From assembly GCF_015645445.1 (NCBI RefSeq), contig NZ_JADOGI010000067.1, positions 1 through 45,260 of the forward strand: a DNA stretch of 45,260 bases, given 5' to 3'. The DNA comes from Nonomuraea cypriaca (GTDB lineage Bacteria > Actinomycetota > Actinomycetes > Streptosporangiales > Streptosporangiaceae). Below, piece by piece: positions 31,373 through 39,692 of this stretch; within the stretch, counting starts at the first letter, position 1; each line of letters begins with the position of its first letter. Position numbers and translations under genes: made by a program. The notes under the pieces were generated by a model. The model was not told the DNA's origin. It was given only the letters and a program-made list of their open reading frames with translations, and ran no database searches.

Positions 31373-32869
31373 TCATCGCCGGCGGTCCTCATGGCGAATA
31401 GTTTCGTCCCTGGTGGCCGTCGTGCTCCCGCCCGTAATGGAGCGGATGGCGTCGGGTACGGCCGCCGCCACGTCGGCCGCCGCCAGGGGCGCGCCACCAG
31501 CCGCCCGCCGCCCGGCCAGCCCGTGCAGATAGGCGCCGCAGGACGCGGCGTCGTAGCAGCTCAGCCCCTGCGCGAGCAGGGCGCCCGCCATGCCGGACAG
31601 TACGTCACCGGTGCCGCCGCTGGCCAGCCAGGGCGTGCCCGTCACGTTGACCCGCGTGGGCCTGGAGTCCTCGGCCACGACCGTGGTCGAGCCCTTGAGC
31701 AGCACGGTCACGCCCAGCTCGGCCGCCGCCGCGCGGACGTACTTCAGCCTGGCCGCCTCGATGTCGCCGCGGTCGGCCCCGATCAGCCGCGCCAGCTCCC
31801 CGGCGTGCGGCGTGATCAGCACGGGCGCGGACCGCCGCAGCAGCTCCTTATCCTTGGCCACCAGCGTCAGACCGTCGGCGTCGATCAGCACGGGCACGTC
31901 GGAGGCGAGCACGCCGGCCGCCAGCTCATGTGCCCAGTCGCCGGTGCCGAGCCCGGGACCGAGCACCCACGCCTGGACCCGCCCGACGTTCTCGATCGAG
32001 GGCCGGTCGAGCAGCGTGATCACCGCTTCGGGCCAGTGCGCGCGCACCTGCGTCACCGGCGGCTCGGTGCCTGCGTAGCGGACCATGCCTGCCCCGGCCC
32101 GGAGCGCGCCGCCCACGGCGAGCACGGCCGCGCCGGTGTAGAGGTCGCTCCCTGCCGCGACGCCCAGCACGCCTCTGCGGTATTTGTCCGTCTCCTGCCC
32201 TGGGCGCGGCAGCATGAGATCGAGGTCGCCGCGGGTCAGCACCGCGACGTCGGGGTCGGGCAGGTAGGAGCCGAGCCCGATGTCCACCAGCTCCAGGACG
32301 CCCGTGTGGGCGGCGCCGGGGTCGACGAGCAACCCCGTCTTGTAGGCGCCCATCGTCACGGTGACGGTGGCGTGCACCGCCGCCCCGCCGACCTGCCCGG
32401 TGCTCGCGTCGACCCCGCTCGGCACGTCCACCGCGACGATCGGCGCGCCGATCGCGTTCGCCTCCTCGACCAGCTCCCTGTACGGCTCCCGCAACGCCCC
32501 AGAAGCCCCGATGCCGACGAGCCCGTCCACGATCAGGTCGGCCTCCTCCAGCGCCGCCCGGTCGACCACCCGCCCACCGGCCCGCACGAACGCCGCCAGG
32601 CCCGCCTCGTGTGTCCTGGACCCGGCCAGCACGGCACCTACCCGCGCCCCGCGCCGCGCCAGGAGCCGGCCGGCGTAGAGCGCGTCGCCGCCGTTGTCGC
32701 CGCTGCCGACGAGGAGGACGACGCGTCCGCCGTAGACCGCGCCCAGCAGGCCGGCGCAGACGGCGGCGAGGCCGGACGCGGCGCGCTGCATGAGCGTGCC
32801 CTCGGGCAGCCGTGCCATCAGCTCGTGCTCGGCGCCCCTGATCTGGTCGGCGGTGTAGGCAGTGCGCAT
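31373..32869 (-). CDS. nnrD: Bifunctional NAD(P)H-hydrate epimerase / ADP-dependent dehydratase
   Basis: 498 residues, two domains. The N-terminal epimerase (NnrE, about residues 1-210) shows LVGSGDNGGDALYAGRLLA and VDVPSGVDASTG. The C-terminal dehydratase (NnrD) shows GVLGVAAGSDLYTGAAVLA, LGPGLGTG, VLIDADGLTL, LITPHAGELARL and GTPWLASGGTGDVLSGMAGALL. It repairs hydrated NADH and NADPH. ATG 32869 lies just after the acpS stop, and alr follows after 54 bases: acpS-nnrD-alr is the usual actinobacterial order. Confidence 0.95.
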   Translation of the reverse strand: MRTAYTADQIRGAEHELMARLPEGTLMQRAASGLAAVCAGLLGAVYGGRVVLLVGSGDNGGDALYAGRLLARRGARVGAVLAGSRTHEAGLAAFVRAGGRVVDRAALEEADLIVDGLVGIGASGALREPYRELVEEANAIGAPIVAVDVPSGVDASTGQVGGAAVHATVTVTMGAYKTGLLVDPGAAHTGVLELVDIGLGSYLPDPDVAVLTRGDLDLMLPRPGQETDKYRRGVLGVAAGSDLYTGAAVLAVGGALRAGAGMVRYAGTEPPVTQVRAHWPEAVITLLDRPSIENVGRVQAWVLGPGLGTGDWAHELAAGVLASDVPVLIDADGLTLVAKDKELLRRSAPVLITPHAGELARLIGADRGDIEAARLKYVRAAAAELGVTVLLKGSTTVVAEDSRPTRVNVTGTPWLASGGTGDVLSGMAGALLAQGLSCYDAASCGAYLHGLAGRRAAGGAPLAAADVAAAVPDAIRSITGGSTTATRDETIRHEDRRR

Positions 32870-32878
32870 GATCCGAAG

Positions 32879-33229
32879 CTATCCCTCCGCGATCACATAG
32901 GCCACGGCGACGCCCGCGTCATGGCTCAGAGAGACGTGCCAGCGCTTGATCCCCAGCCCGTACGCCGCCTCGGCCACCTTCCCGCTCACCCGCAGCTCGG
33001 GCTTGCCCAACTCGTCGCAGCGCACCTCGGCCTCCAGATGCCCCAGGCCCTTCGGCGCGCCGAGCGCCTTGGCCACGGCCTCCTTGGCGGCGAACCTGGC
33101 GGCCAGCGAGTGCGCCGGCAGCGGCCGCTCCCCATCGGTGAACAGCCGCTCCCGCAACCGCGGGGTGCGCTCCAGCGCGGCCTCGAAGCGGGCGATGTCC
33201 ACGATGTCCACGCCGATACCCAGGATCAT
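32879..33229 (-). CDS. acpS: Holo-[acyl-carrier-protein] synthase
   Basis: 116 residues. Transfers 4'-phosphopantetheine from CoA to acyl carrier proteins. The magnesium/CoA residues are Asp8 in ILGIGVDIVDIARFE and Glu50 in AARFAAKEAVAKALG; WHVSLSHDAGVAVAYVIAEG is the standard C terminus. ATG 33229. It heads the acpS-nnrD-alr-hydrolase-tsaE group on the minus strand. Confidence 0.95.
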   Translation of the reverse strand: MILGIGVDIVDIARFEAALERTPRLRERLFTDGERPLPAHSLAARFAAKEAVAKALGAPKGLGHLEAEVRCDELGKPELRVSGKVAEAAYGLGIKRWHVSLSHDAGVAVAYVIAEG

Positions 33230-33267
33230 CGCACCAGCGTACTTCGCGGCGGGCGGCCTGCTCGTCG

Positions 33268-34677
33268 TCAGAACAGGCCGCGCTCCCACGGCCCCCAGAT
33301 CGCGATGGAGGTGCCGTGTTTCGCCTGGATGTTGACGTACAGCGTGTGGCCGCCCGGGCCGAACGTGGAGCCGGCGAACTCCGCGCCCGGGTCGCCGGGA
33401 ATGGGCTCCAGGCGGCAGAAGTCGAAGATCCGCCCGGAGCCGGTGAGCCCGCGCAGGTAGTTGCCGTCGTCGCCGTCCTCGCACAGCACCAGCGTGCCGC
33501 GCGCGCTGACGGTCACGTTGTCTGGCAGGTCGAGGACCGACGAGCGCGGCGACTCGTAGACGAGCCTGAGCCGCCCGCCGCCCGTCTCGTACGCCCACAC
33601 CTGCCCCCGCCCGTCGCCGAACCCCGAAGGCGGCGGGTCATCGGGCGAGGTGTCGCCGCCCTGGGTGGAGACGAAGTAGACGGTTCCCTGGTGGTGGACC
33701 GCGCCTTCGAGCCTGGAGAAGATCGCCGCCCCCTCGGCCCGTCCCTGCCTGCCGACGGCCTGGACGGCCTCGTCGTTGGCGGGCCGCCCGGTGAAGGCGG
33801 GGTCGGGGTCGTCGATGTCCACCCATCTGGTGGCGTACGTGGTGCCCGGCCGTTGTCCGGCCGAGAGGTCCTTGCGCTTCGCGCCCTTGACGGCGAGCAT
33901 CTGCAGCCGGCCGCCGTCGAGCAGCCGACCGGCCTGTACGGGGTGCTTGGGCGGCAGATACCGGTAGAACCCGGATGGGAAGCCGAAGTTGTCCTCGGTG
34001 AGGTAGATCGCGCCCGTCGCGGGGTCGAAAGCCGCCGACTCGTGCGGGAACCGGCCCGCCGACCTGATCGGCCTGCGAGTGGCGGTCCCGTCGACCGGCA
34101 CCTCGAAGAGATAGCCGTGCTTCATGGTGAGCCTGGTGTTGTCGCCGCCGGAGGAGTCGTCGCCCACGTCGGGGCCGTTGACCGTCTCCTCGCAGCTCAC
34201 CCAGGCGCCCCAGGCCATGGGACCGCCCGAGCAGTTCATCATGGTGCCGTTCAGTGAGGGGGCGCTCCTGAGCACCTCGCCGTGGCGGGTGACGCGCAGC
34301 GTCGAGGTGCCGCCGCCGGCCATCGGGTCGTAGGCGTCCGCCCTGTCGCCGAATGCGCCGACCGGGCCGTTGACCTCGTGATTGCGTACGAGTACGGCCG
34401 ACCCGTCCTGCCCCGTGAACGCCGCCATGCCGTCATGCCGGCCGGGCACCCTCGATCCGTCGCTGAACTCGTCCCCGGCGGCGCTGAACGACCGGTACGC
34501 GAACCCGTCGGGCAGGTGCAGGCGTACCTCGCCGTCACGGAGGTCGCGTACGGGCCGCAGCGGGCCGTACCCGCCGCGTACCGGCTTGGCGCCCCCTTGC
34601 ACCCCCGCGCACGCGACCCCGGCGAAGGGGGCGGCGATCCCGGCGGCCACGGTGGAGATGAAGCGACGACGGTCCAC
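33268..34677 (-). CDS. PhoX/DUF839-family protein, Tat-exported
   Basis: 469 residues from GTG 34677, with GGGAGG four bases upstream. The N terminus VDRRRFISTVAAGIAAPFAG is a Tat signal (RRRF twin arginine plus hydrophobic stretch). Family landmarks include RNHEVNGPVGAFGD, GAWVSCEETVNGPD (metal-ligand Glu region of PhoX), HESAAFDPATGAIYLTEDN in outline and CEDGDDGNYLRGLT. PhoX enzymes are calcium/iron phosphatases; many actinobacterial relatives are uncharacterised. Exported to the cell envelope. Divergent from coaA across 185 bases. Confidence 0.85.
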   Translation of the reverse strand: MDRRRFISTVAAGIAAPFAGVACAGVQGGAKPVRGGYGPLRPVRDLRDGEVRLHLPDGFAYRSFSAAGDEFSDGSRVPGRHDGMAAFTGQDGSAVLVRNHEVNGPVGAFGDRADAYDPMAGGGTSTLRVTRHGEVLRSAPSLNGTMMNCSGGPMAWGAWVSCEETVNGPDVGDDSSGGDNTRLTMKHGYLFEVPVDGTATRRPIRSAGRFPHESAAFDPATGAIYLTEDNFGFPSGFYRYLPPKHPVQAGRLLDGGRLQMLAVKGAKRKDLSAGQRPGTTYATRWVDIDDPDPAFTGRPANDEAVQAVGRQGRAEGAAIFSRLEGAVHHQGTVYFVSTQGGDTSPDDPPPSGFGDGRGQVWAYETGGGRLRLVYESPRSSVLDLPDNVTVSARGTLVLCEDGDDGNYLRGLTGSGRIFDFCRLEPIPGDPGAEFAGSTFGPGGHTLYVNIQAKHGTSIAIWGPWERGLF

Positions 34678-34849
34678 ATGACCTCCCGCCACGCAACAGT
34701 AGCCGCCCCCCTGTCCGGACATGCCGGATTTGCCCATCCCTTCTCCCCGAACTGACTCTCGGTAATCCCACGTCTTTGTCCACACCCTGTGTAAACCCGG
34801 CGGGCGAACTCCCTGCGCCCCGGCCATGATCGCCCTGAGCGCACATCGC

Positions 34850-34862
34850 TACGCTGCCAAGC
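34850..34862 (+). promoter_or_regulatory. Leaderless-type -10 for coaA
   Basis: TACGCT (34850-34855) is followed by seven bases and then GTG 34863. This spacing puts the transcription start on the start codon; no ribosome site is present before the GTG. The -35 is not clear. Confidence 0.5.
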
Positions 34863-35780
34863 GTGAACAACGGCTACGTGGAACTGAGCAGGGAGCAGTG
34901 GAGCGAACTTCGCAAGAACACGCCCTTGACTCTCACCGCAGACGAGCTGGAAGAGCTGCGCGGCCTGGAAGACCCCATCGACCTCACCGAAGTCACCGAC
35001 ATCTACCTCCCCCTGACCCGGCTGCTCAACCTGCACTTCACCGGGTCCAAGCAACGCAGCAGCGTGCTGAGCGCGTTCCTCGGTCATCCCGGGGGGCGGG
35101 TGCCGTACATCCTGGGCATCGCGGGCAGCGTCGCGGTGGGCAAGTCGACGACGGCGCGGCTGCTGCACACGCTGCTCGCCCGCTGGCCGGAGCACCCGCA
35201 CGTGGAGCTGATCACCACCGACAGCTTCCTCCACCCCAACGCGGTGCTGGAGGCCAAGGGCATCATGCATCGCAAGGGCTTCCCGGAGAGCTATGACCGG
35301 CGGGCGCTGGTCAGGTTCGTGGCGGAGGTGAAGGCGGGGTCACCGGAGACGCTGGCTCCCGTCTACAGCCACCTCGAATACGACATAGTGCCCGGCGCGA
35401 AACAAACCGTGAAAAATCCGGATATCTTGATCATCGAAGGGCTCAACGTCCTCCAGCCCGCCCCGCCCAGCTCCCTCGCCGTCAACGACTACTTCGACTT
35501 CTCCATCTACGTGGACGCCAAGGTCGAGGACATCCGCACCTGGTACGTCGAGCGCTTCCACAAGCTCCGCCGCACCGCCTTCGAGGATCCGAAGTCGTAC
35601 TTCCGGCACATCGCCGAGCTGTCCGACGACGAGGCCACGAGCTTCGCCCGCAACGTCTGGCGTGACATCAACGAGCGCAACCTGGTCGAGAACATCGCCC
35701 CCACCAGGGGCCGGGCCGACCTCGTACTCCAGAAGGGGGCCGACCACTCGGTCAGGCGGGTACGGCTTCGCCGGACCTGA
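34863..35780 (+). CDS. coaA: Type I pantothenate kinase
   Basis: 305 residues. First step of CoA synthesis, ATP plus pantothenate to 4'-phosphopantothenate. The P-loop is GSVAVGKST at residues 88-96. TTDSFLHPN, MHRKGFPESYD, PVYSHLEYDIVPG and DILIIEGLNVLQ are the CoaA series, and the C-terminal ADLVLQKGADHSVRRVRLRRT is typical. Apparently leaderless. The 3' end overlaps the convergent small frame at 35752-35886 by 29 bases. Confidence 0.96.
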   Translation: MNNGYVELSREQWSELRKNTPLTLTADELEELRGLEDPIDLTEVTDIYLPLTRLLNLHFTGSKQRSSVLSAFLGHPGGRVPYILGIAGSVAVGKSTTARLLHTLLARWPEHPHVELITTDSFLHPNAVLEAKGIMHRKGFPESYDRRALVRFVAEVKAGSPETLAPVYSHLEYDIVPGAKQTVKNPDILIIEGLNVLQPAPPSSLAVNDYFDFSIYVDAKVEDIRTWYVERFHKLRRTAFEDPKSYFRHIAELSDDEATSFARNVWRDINERNLVENIAPTRGRADLVLQKGADHSVRRVRLRRT

Positions 35781-35886
35781 ACGCCTCCTCGAACAGGTAA
35801 CGGGCGAACCTGCCCGAACACTCCTGGTCGTCGATGTCGGCGAACCAGCAGTCCTCACCATGGTCATGGCACCAGAAGCGGATCAT
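35752..35886 (-). CDS. Small Cys/His/Trp-rich hypothetical protein
   Basis: 44 residues from ATG 35886 with GAGG nine bases upstream. The product contains MIRFWCHDHGEDCWFADIDD, then QECSGRFARYLFEEAF, ending in EAVPA. Third codon positions are almost all G or C and the amino acid mix (Phe, Trp, Cys, acidic) is that of a real protein rather than a shadow frame. The Cys-x-His pattern could bind a metal. It is convergent with coaA. I do not recognise a family. The in-frame sequence just upstream (HEYARLPH) is also plausible coding but lacks a normal start codon. Confidence 0.5.
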   Translation of the reverse strand: MIRFWCHDHGEDCWFADIDDQECSGRFARYLFEEAFRSGEAVPA

Positions 35887-35931
35887 GTGAGGCAGCCTCG
35901 CGTATTCGTGTCAAAACCACGTCAACGTCCG

Positions 35932-36876
35932 ATGGACAACAATGGCCACGTGCTACATCTGCGACTGATCAGCCCGGCGGCCCGGACGGACGAGGCGACG
36001 GCGGTGTTGGAGGACTGCCCAGGCGTCACCAACATCGTCGTCCTGCCCGGCGTGGCCCGCGAGCCGAGGGGCGACGTGATCCTCTGCGACGCGGCCAGGG
36101 AGGCGGCCAACGAGGTGATCGGCCGGCTGCAGTGGCTGGAGAGCGAGGGTTCCATCGCCGCCGAGCAGGTGGACCTCGCACTCTCCAAGGCGGCGGACGA
36201 CGCGATCGAGGAGGCGCCGGGCGAGCCCGACGACGCGGTGATCTGGGAGGAGCTGGCGCAGCGGGTGCACGCCGACTCCCGGATCACGTGGGCGTACCTC
36301 GCCTTCCTCGCCATCGCGACGCAACTCGCCGGCATCGGCGTGGTGCAGAACTCGATCATCCTGATCGTCGGCGCGATGGTGCTCGGGCCGGAGTTCGGCG
36401 CGGTCGCGGCCATCTGCTTCGGGCTGCTGCGCCGCAGGTGGGCCCTGATCGCCACGGCGCTCAGAACGCTGGTCGTCGGGTTCACGGTGGCCATCGCCAT
36501 CACGTTCGCCTGCGCGCTCGTCTCCTACTGGCTCGGCTGGATCGAGCTGACCAGCCTCGACACGAACGAGGAGGTCCAGTTCATCGTCAAGCCCGACCGG
36601 TGGTCCTTCATCGTGGCGCTGCTGGCCGGCGCGGCCGGAGTCCTGTCGATCACGGCGGGCAAGTCGTCGGCGCTGATCGGTGTCTTCATCTCGGTCACCA
36701 CGGTGCCCGCGGCCGGCTACGCGGCCGTCGCGCTGGCGCTGGCCCACTGGGACGAGGTCGCGCCGTCGATCTCGCAGCTCGCCGTCAACATCTTCGGAAT
36801 GATCGTCGCGGGCACCGCGACGCTGTTGGTCCAGCGCAAATTCTGGCCTCAAGTAGGACGTCGTTCATCCGTCTGA
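35932..36876 (+). CDS. DUF389-family membrane protein
   Basis: 314 residues from ATG 35932; GTG 35950 (VLHLRLISPA) matches the usual family start and is an equal alternative, and neither has a ribosome site. The soluble N-terminal part (about residues 7-115) has LEDCPGVTNIVVLPGVA. The rest has about six membrane helices, including SIILIVGAMVLGPEFGAVAAICFGLL in outline and FIVALLAGAAGVLSITAGKSSALIGVFISVTTVPAAGYA in outline, the DUF389 core. Function is unknown. It is upstream of, and on the same strand as, the ABC operon. Confidence 0.85.
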   Translation: MDNNGHVLHLRLISPAARTDEATAVLEDCPGVTNIVVLPGVAREPRGDVILCDAAREAANEVIGRLQWLESEGSIAAEQVDLALSKAADDAIEEAPGEPDDAVIWEELAQRVHADSRITWAYLAFLAIATQLAGIGVVQNSIILIVGAMVLGPEFGAVAAICFGLLRRRWALIATALRTLVVGFTVAIAITFACALVSYWLGWIELTSLDTNEEVQFIVKPDRWSFIVALLAGAAGVLSITAGKSSALIGVFISVTTVPAAGYAAVALALAHWDEVAPSISQLAVNIFGMIVAGTATLLVQRKFWPQVGRRSSV

Positions 36877-36903
36877 ACGAGGCCACGGCGCGTACCGCCC
36901 AGG

Positions 36904-36916
36904 TAGGGTCCGGCAC
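36904..36916 (+). promoter_or_regulatory. Leaderless-type -10 for the ABC operon
   Basis: TAGGGT (36904-36909) with seven bases to ATG 36917 and no ribosome site. This is the classic actinobacterial leaderless arrangement. No convincing -35. Confidence 0.5.
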
Positions 36917-37825
36917 ATGCACATCCTCGCCACCGAGGGGCTGACCAAACGCTTCCCCACCGTCACCGCGGTCGACGCGCTCACCGTCACCGTGGGTCCC
37001 GGAGTCACCGGCCTGGTAGGGGCGAACGGCGCGGGCAAGTCGACACTGATCAAGATGCTGCTCGGCCTGCTGCCGCCCTCCGGCGGCGCCGCCCGCGTGC
37101 TCGATCTGGACGTGACCGCGCAGGGCGCCGAGATCCGCAGGCTGGTCGGCTACATGCCGGAGCACGAATGCCTGCCCCCCGACGTCTCCGCCACCGAGCT
37201 GGTGGTCCACCTCGCCCAGATGTCCGGATTGCCGCGCACCGCCGCCCGCGAGCGCGCCGCCGACGTCCTGCGTCATGTCGGCCTGGCCGAAGAGCGCTAC
37301 CGTGCCGTCGGGGGTTACTCCACCGGCATGAAACAGCGCGTCAAGCTGGCTCAGGCACTCGTACACGATCCCAAGCTGATCTTCCTGGACGAGCCCACCA
37401 ACGGCCTCGACCCGCGCGGCCGCGACGAGATGCTGACGCTGATCAGGCGCATCGGCACCGAGTTCGGCATCAGCGTGCTGGTCACCTCCCATCTGCTCGG
37501 GGAGCTGGAGCGCATCTGCGACCACGTCATCGTCATCGACGGCGGGCGGCTGCTGCGCTCGTCCGCGATCGGCGAGTACACCCAGGCGACGCAGACCGTC
37601 ACGGTCGAGGTCGACGAGGGCCTTGAGCCGCTGGCCGACCGCCTGACCGCCGACGGCCAGACCGTCTCGCAGCAGGGCCGCATGCTGGTGGTCAAGGTGC
37701 TGGGCCCCGAGACCTTCGACGCGATCCGGGACGCCACGGTCGACCTGGACCTCTGCCTGATCCGCCTCGAACAGGGACGTCACCGCATCGAGGACGTCTT
37801 CAGGGAGGAGGTCGCGGGTGTCTGA
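36917..37825 (+). CDS. ABC transporter ATP-binding protein (ABC-2 type)
   Basis: 302 residues. Walker A is GANGAGKST (about residues 36-44). The signature is degenerate, YSTGMKQRVKLAQAL, Walker B is KLIFLDEPTNGLDP, and the switch His is in LVTSHLL. The C-terminal extension (QTVTVEVDEGLEPLADRL) is typical of ABC-2 exporter ATPases. It pairs with the permease whose GTG start lies inside its last codons (overlap eight bases). The substrate is unknown; these systems export lipids, drugs or peptides, or serve self-resistance. Confidence 0.92.
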   Translation: MHILATEGLTKRFPTVTAVDALTVTVGPGVTGLVGANGAGKSTLIKMLLGLLPPSGGAARVLDLDVTAQGAEIRRLVGYMPEHECLPPDVSATELVVHLAQMSGLPRTAARERAADVLRHVGLAEERYRAVGGYSTGMKQRVKLAQALVHDPKLIFLDEPTNGLDPRGRDEMLTLIRRIGTEFGISVLVTSHLLGELERICDHVIVIDGGRLLRSSAIGEYTQATQTVTVEVDEGLEPLADRLTADGQTVSQQGRMLVVKVLGPETFDAIRDATVDLDLCLIRLEQGRHRIEDVFREEVAGV

Positions 37826-38675
37826 GATCTACGACATCGGCTACCGGCACTACGACGGCCCCCGGCTGGGCCGCGGTTACGCCGCCAGGGCGCTCGCCGT
37901 GCACAGCCTGCGCGGCATCTTCGGCCTCGGACGTACGGTACGCAGCAAGATCATGCCGTTCTCCCTGGCCGCCATCATGATCTTGCCGGCCGTCGTGAAC
38001 ATCGCCATGATGGCCCTGCTCCAGCAGCGCGGCATCGCCTACAGCGGCTTCGCGGTCGTCATGCAGGCCGTGGTGGCGATCTTCCTGGCCGCGCAGGCGC
38101 CCACGGTGGTCGCGCCCGACCTGCGCTACCGCGTGCTGCCGCTCTACCTCTCGCGTCCCATCTCCATCGCCGAGTACGTCGGCGCCAAGGTCGCCGCGAT
38201 GACCGTGGCGCTGTTCCTGCTGGTCGCGGTGCCGCTCACGCTGACCTTCACCGGCGAGCTGGTGGTCGACATGCCCGGCGCGCCGGCCACCGGCGAATAC
38301 CTCGGCTCGATCGTCATGGCGCTCGTGCTGGCGGTGCTGCTGTCGTCGTTCGGCCTGGCGCTGGCGTCGTTCACACCGCGGCGCGGGCTCGGCGTGGCGT
38401 CGGTGATCGTCGTCTACCTGCTGGCGTCCGCGTCGGTCCCGCTGATCTACGAGTCGATGCGCGCCACGGGCAACGAGTCAGGGGCCGCGTGGGCGTGGCT
38501 GGTGAACCCGTTCTGGCTGGTCGACTCCGTACAGTCCTGGTTGTTCGACACCCCGCCGCACTCCATCGACGGCGGCTACCCCAGCGGCCCCGGCTCGTTG
38601 GCGGTCCTGGTGGTGCTGATCGGCGTCGGCGTGGCCGCTCTGGCGCTGCGCTACAGGAAGGCGGCCGCGCGATGA
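37818..38675 (+). CDS. ABC-2 type permease
   Basis: 285 residues with about six membrane helices. N-terminal cytoplasmic part IYDIGYRHYDGPRLGR, then helices around residues 48-68, 78-98, 116-140, 160-180, 190-207 and 260-282. VVAPDLRYRVLPLYLSRPIS is the cytosolic coupling segment seen in ABC-2 permeases (the RPIS motif recurs in the second permease). GTG 37818 overlaps the ATPase gene, and its TGA overlaps the next ATG (ATGA). Confidence 0.9.
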   Translation: MSEIYDIGYRHYDGPRLGRGYAARALAVHSLRGIFGLGRTVRSKIMPFSLAAIMILPAVVNIAMMALLQQRGIAYSGFAVVMQAVVAIFLAAQAPTVVAPDLRYRVLPLYLSRPISIAEYVGAKVAAMTVALFLLVAVPLTLTFTGELVVDMPGAPATGEYLGSIVMALVLAVLLSSFGLALASFTPRRGLGVASVIVVYLLASASVPLIYESMRATGNESGAAWAWLVNPFWLVDSVQSWLFDTPPHSIDGGYPSGPGSLAVLVVLIGVGVAALALRYRKAAAR

Positions 38676-39586
38676 AGATCGAGCTCTCGCAGGTGTCCCG
38701 CTGGTACGGCAACGTGGTGGCGGTCAACGACGTGACGATGACGATCGGCCCAGGCGTCACCGGGCTGCTCGGCCCCAACGGGGCGGGCAAGTCGACGCTC
38801 CTGCACATGATGGCCGGCTTCCTGGCCCCGTCGGGCGGCACGGTCACGATGGACGGCACACACGCCTGGAAGAACCACCATATTTACCGAAATATCGGCC
38901 TAGTTCCGGAACGGGAGGGTGTGTATGGGTTCCTGACGGGCTGGCAGTTCGTGCTCTCCGCCGCCAGGCTCCACAACCTGCCCGATCCCGTCGAGGCCGC
39001 CCGCAAGGCCCTGGCCACGGTGGAGATGGAGGAGCCGAAGGACCGCCGGGTGGAGACGTACTCGAAGGGCATGCGGCAGCGGGTCAAGGTGGCCGCCGCG
39101 CTCGTCCACGACCCGCCGGTGCTGCTGCTCGACGAGCCGTTCAACGGCATGGACCCCCGCCAGCGCCTCCACCTCATGGACCTGATCAAGGCCATGGGGA
39201 CGGCGGGCAAGACGATCCTGTTCAGCTCGCACATCCTGGAGGAGGTCGAGCGGGTCGCCCAGCACATCGAGGTCCTGGTGTCGGGGCGGCACGCGGCGTC
39301 GGGCAACTTCCGCGAGATCCGCCGCCTGATGACCGATCGGCCCCACCTGTTCATGATCCGTTCCAGCGACGACAGGAAACTCGCCGCCGCCCTCGTCCGC
39401 GACCAGTCGACCGGCGGCATCACACTCCGCCCCGACGGGCTGGAGGTCCAGGCCACCGAGTTCCGCCGCTTCGCCCGCCTGCTCCCCCGGGTCGCGCGAA
39501 CAGAGGGCGTACACCTGCACCAGGTCTCCCCCGCCGACGAAGACCTCGAAAGCGTCTTCTCCTACCTGATCACCAGGAGCACCTGA
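38672..39586 (+). CDS. ABC transporter ATP-binding protein, second copy
   Basis: 304 residues. Walker A is GPNGAGKST, the signature YSKGMRQRVKVAAAL, Walker B VLLLDEPFNGMDP, and the switch His is in LFSSHIL. It is a paralogue of the first ATPase (both have GVTGL before Walker A) and should serve the second permease. ATG 38672 overlaps the permease stop. The TGA (39584-39586) runs straight into ATGAA, as if the next gene once started there, but a repeat element now intervenes. Confidence 0.92.
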   Translation: MKIELSQVSRWYGNVVAVNDVTMTIGPGVTGLLGPNGAGKSTLLHMMAGFLAPSGGTVTMDGTHAWKNHHIYRNIGLVPEREGVYGFLTGWQFVLSAARLHNLPDPVEAARKALATVEMEEPKDRRVETYSKGMRQRVKVAAALVHDPPVLLLDEPFNGMDPRQRLHLMDLIKAMGTAGKTILFSSHILEEVERVAQHIEVLVSGRHAASGNFREIRRLMTDRPHLFMIRSSDDRKLAAALVRDQSTGGITLRPDGLEVQATEFRRFARLLPRVARTEGVHLHQVSPADEDLESVFSYLITRST

Positions 39587-39590
39587 TGAA

Positions 39591-39692
39591 TCCGCGAGGG
39601 AGTGCCGTCGCCTGGAGCGGCGGGAGCGAAGCGACCACAGCGGAGGAAGGCGGCGGCGTGAGGCGACCGAGCCCGCCGAACGGAGTGAGGCA
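39591..39692 (+). repeat. Short repeat element inside the ABC operon
   Basis: 102 bases between the second ATPase and the second permease, flanked by ATGAA on both sides (39586-39590 and 39693-39697). It contains GCGGGAGCGAAGCGA, GGAAGGCGGCGGC and GAGCCCGCCGAACGGAGTGA and aligns along its whole length with the reverse complement of the 111-bp units at 14736-14957. It has no coding potential of its own, although an in-frame run from 39586 stays open until 39692. Confidence 0.8.

Noticed and set aside
30707..33460. A 917-codon open frame on the plus strand opposite alr, nnrD and acpS
   Set aside because: Its product is a compositionally biased Arg/Gly/Pro/His string without domains; it is the antisense shadow of three recognisable genes with strong family motifs.
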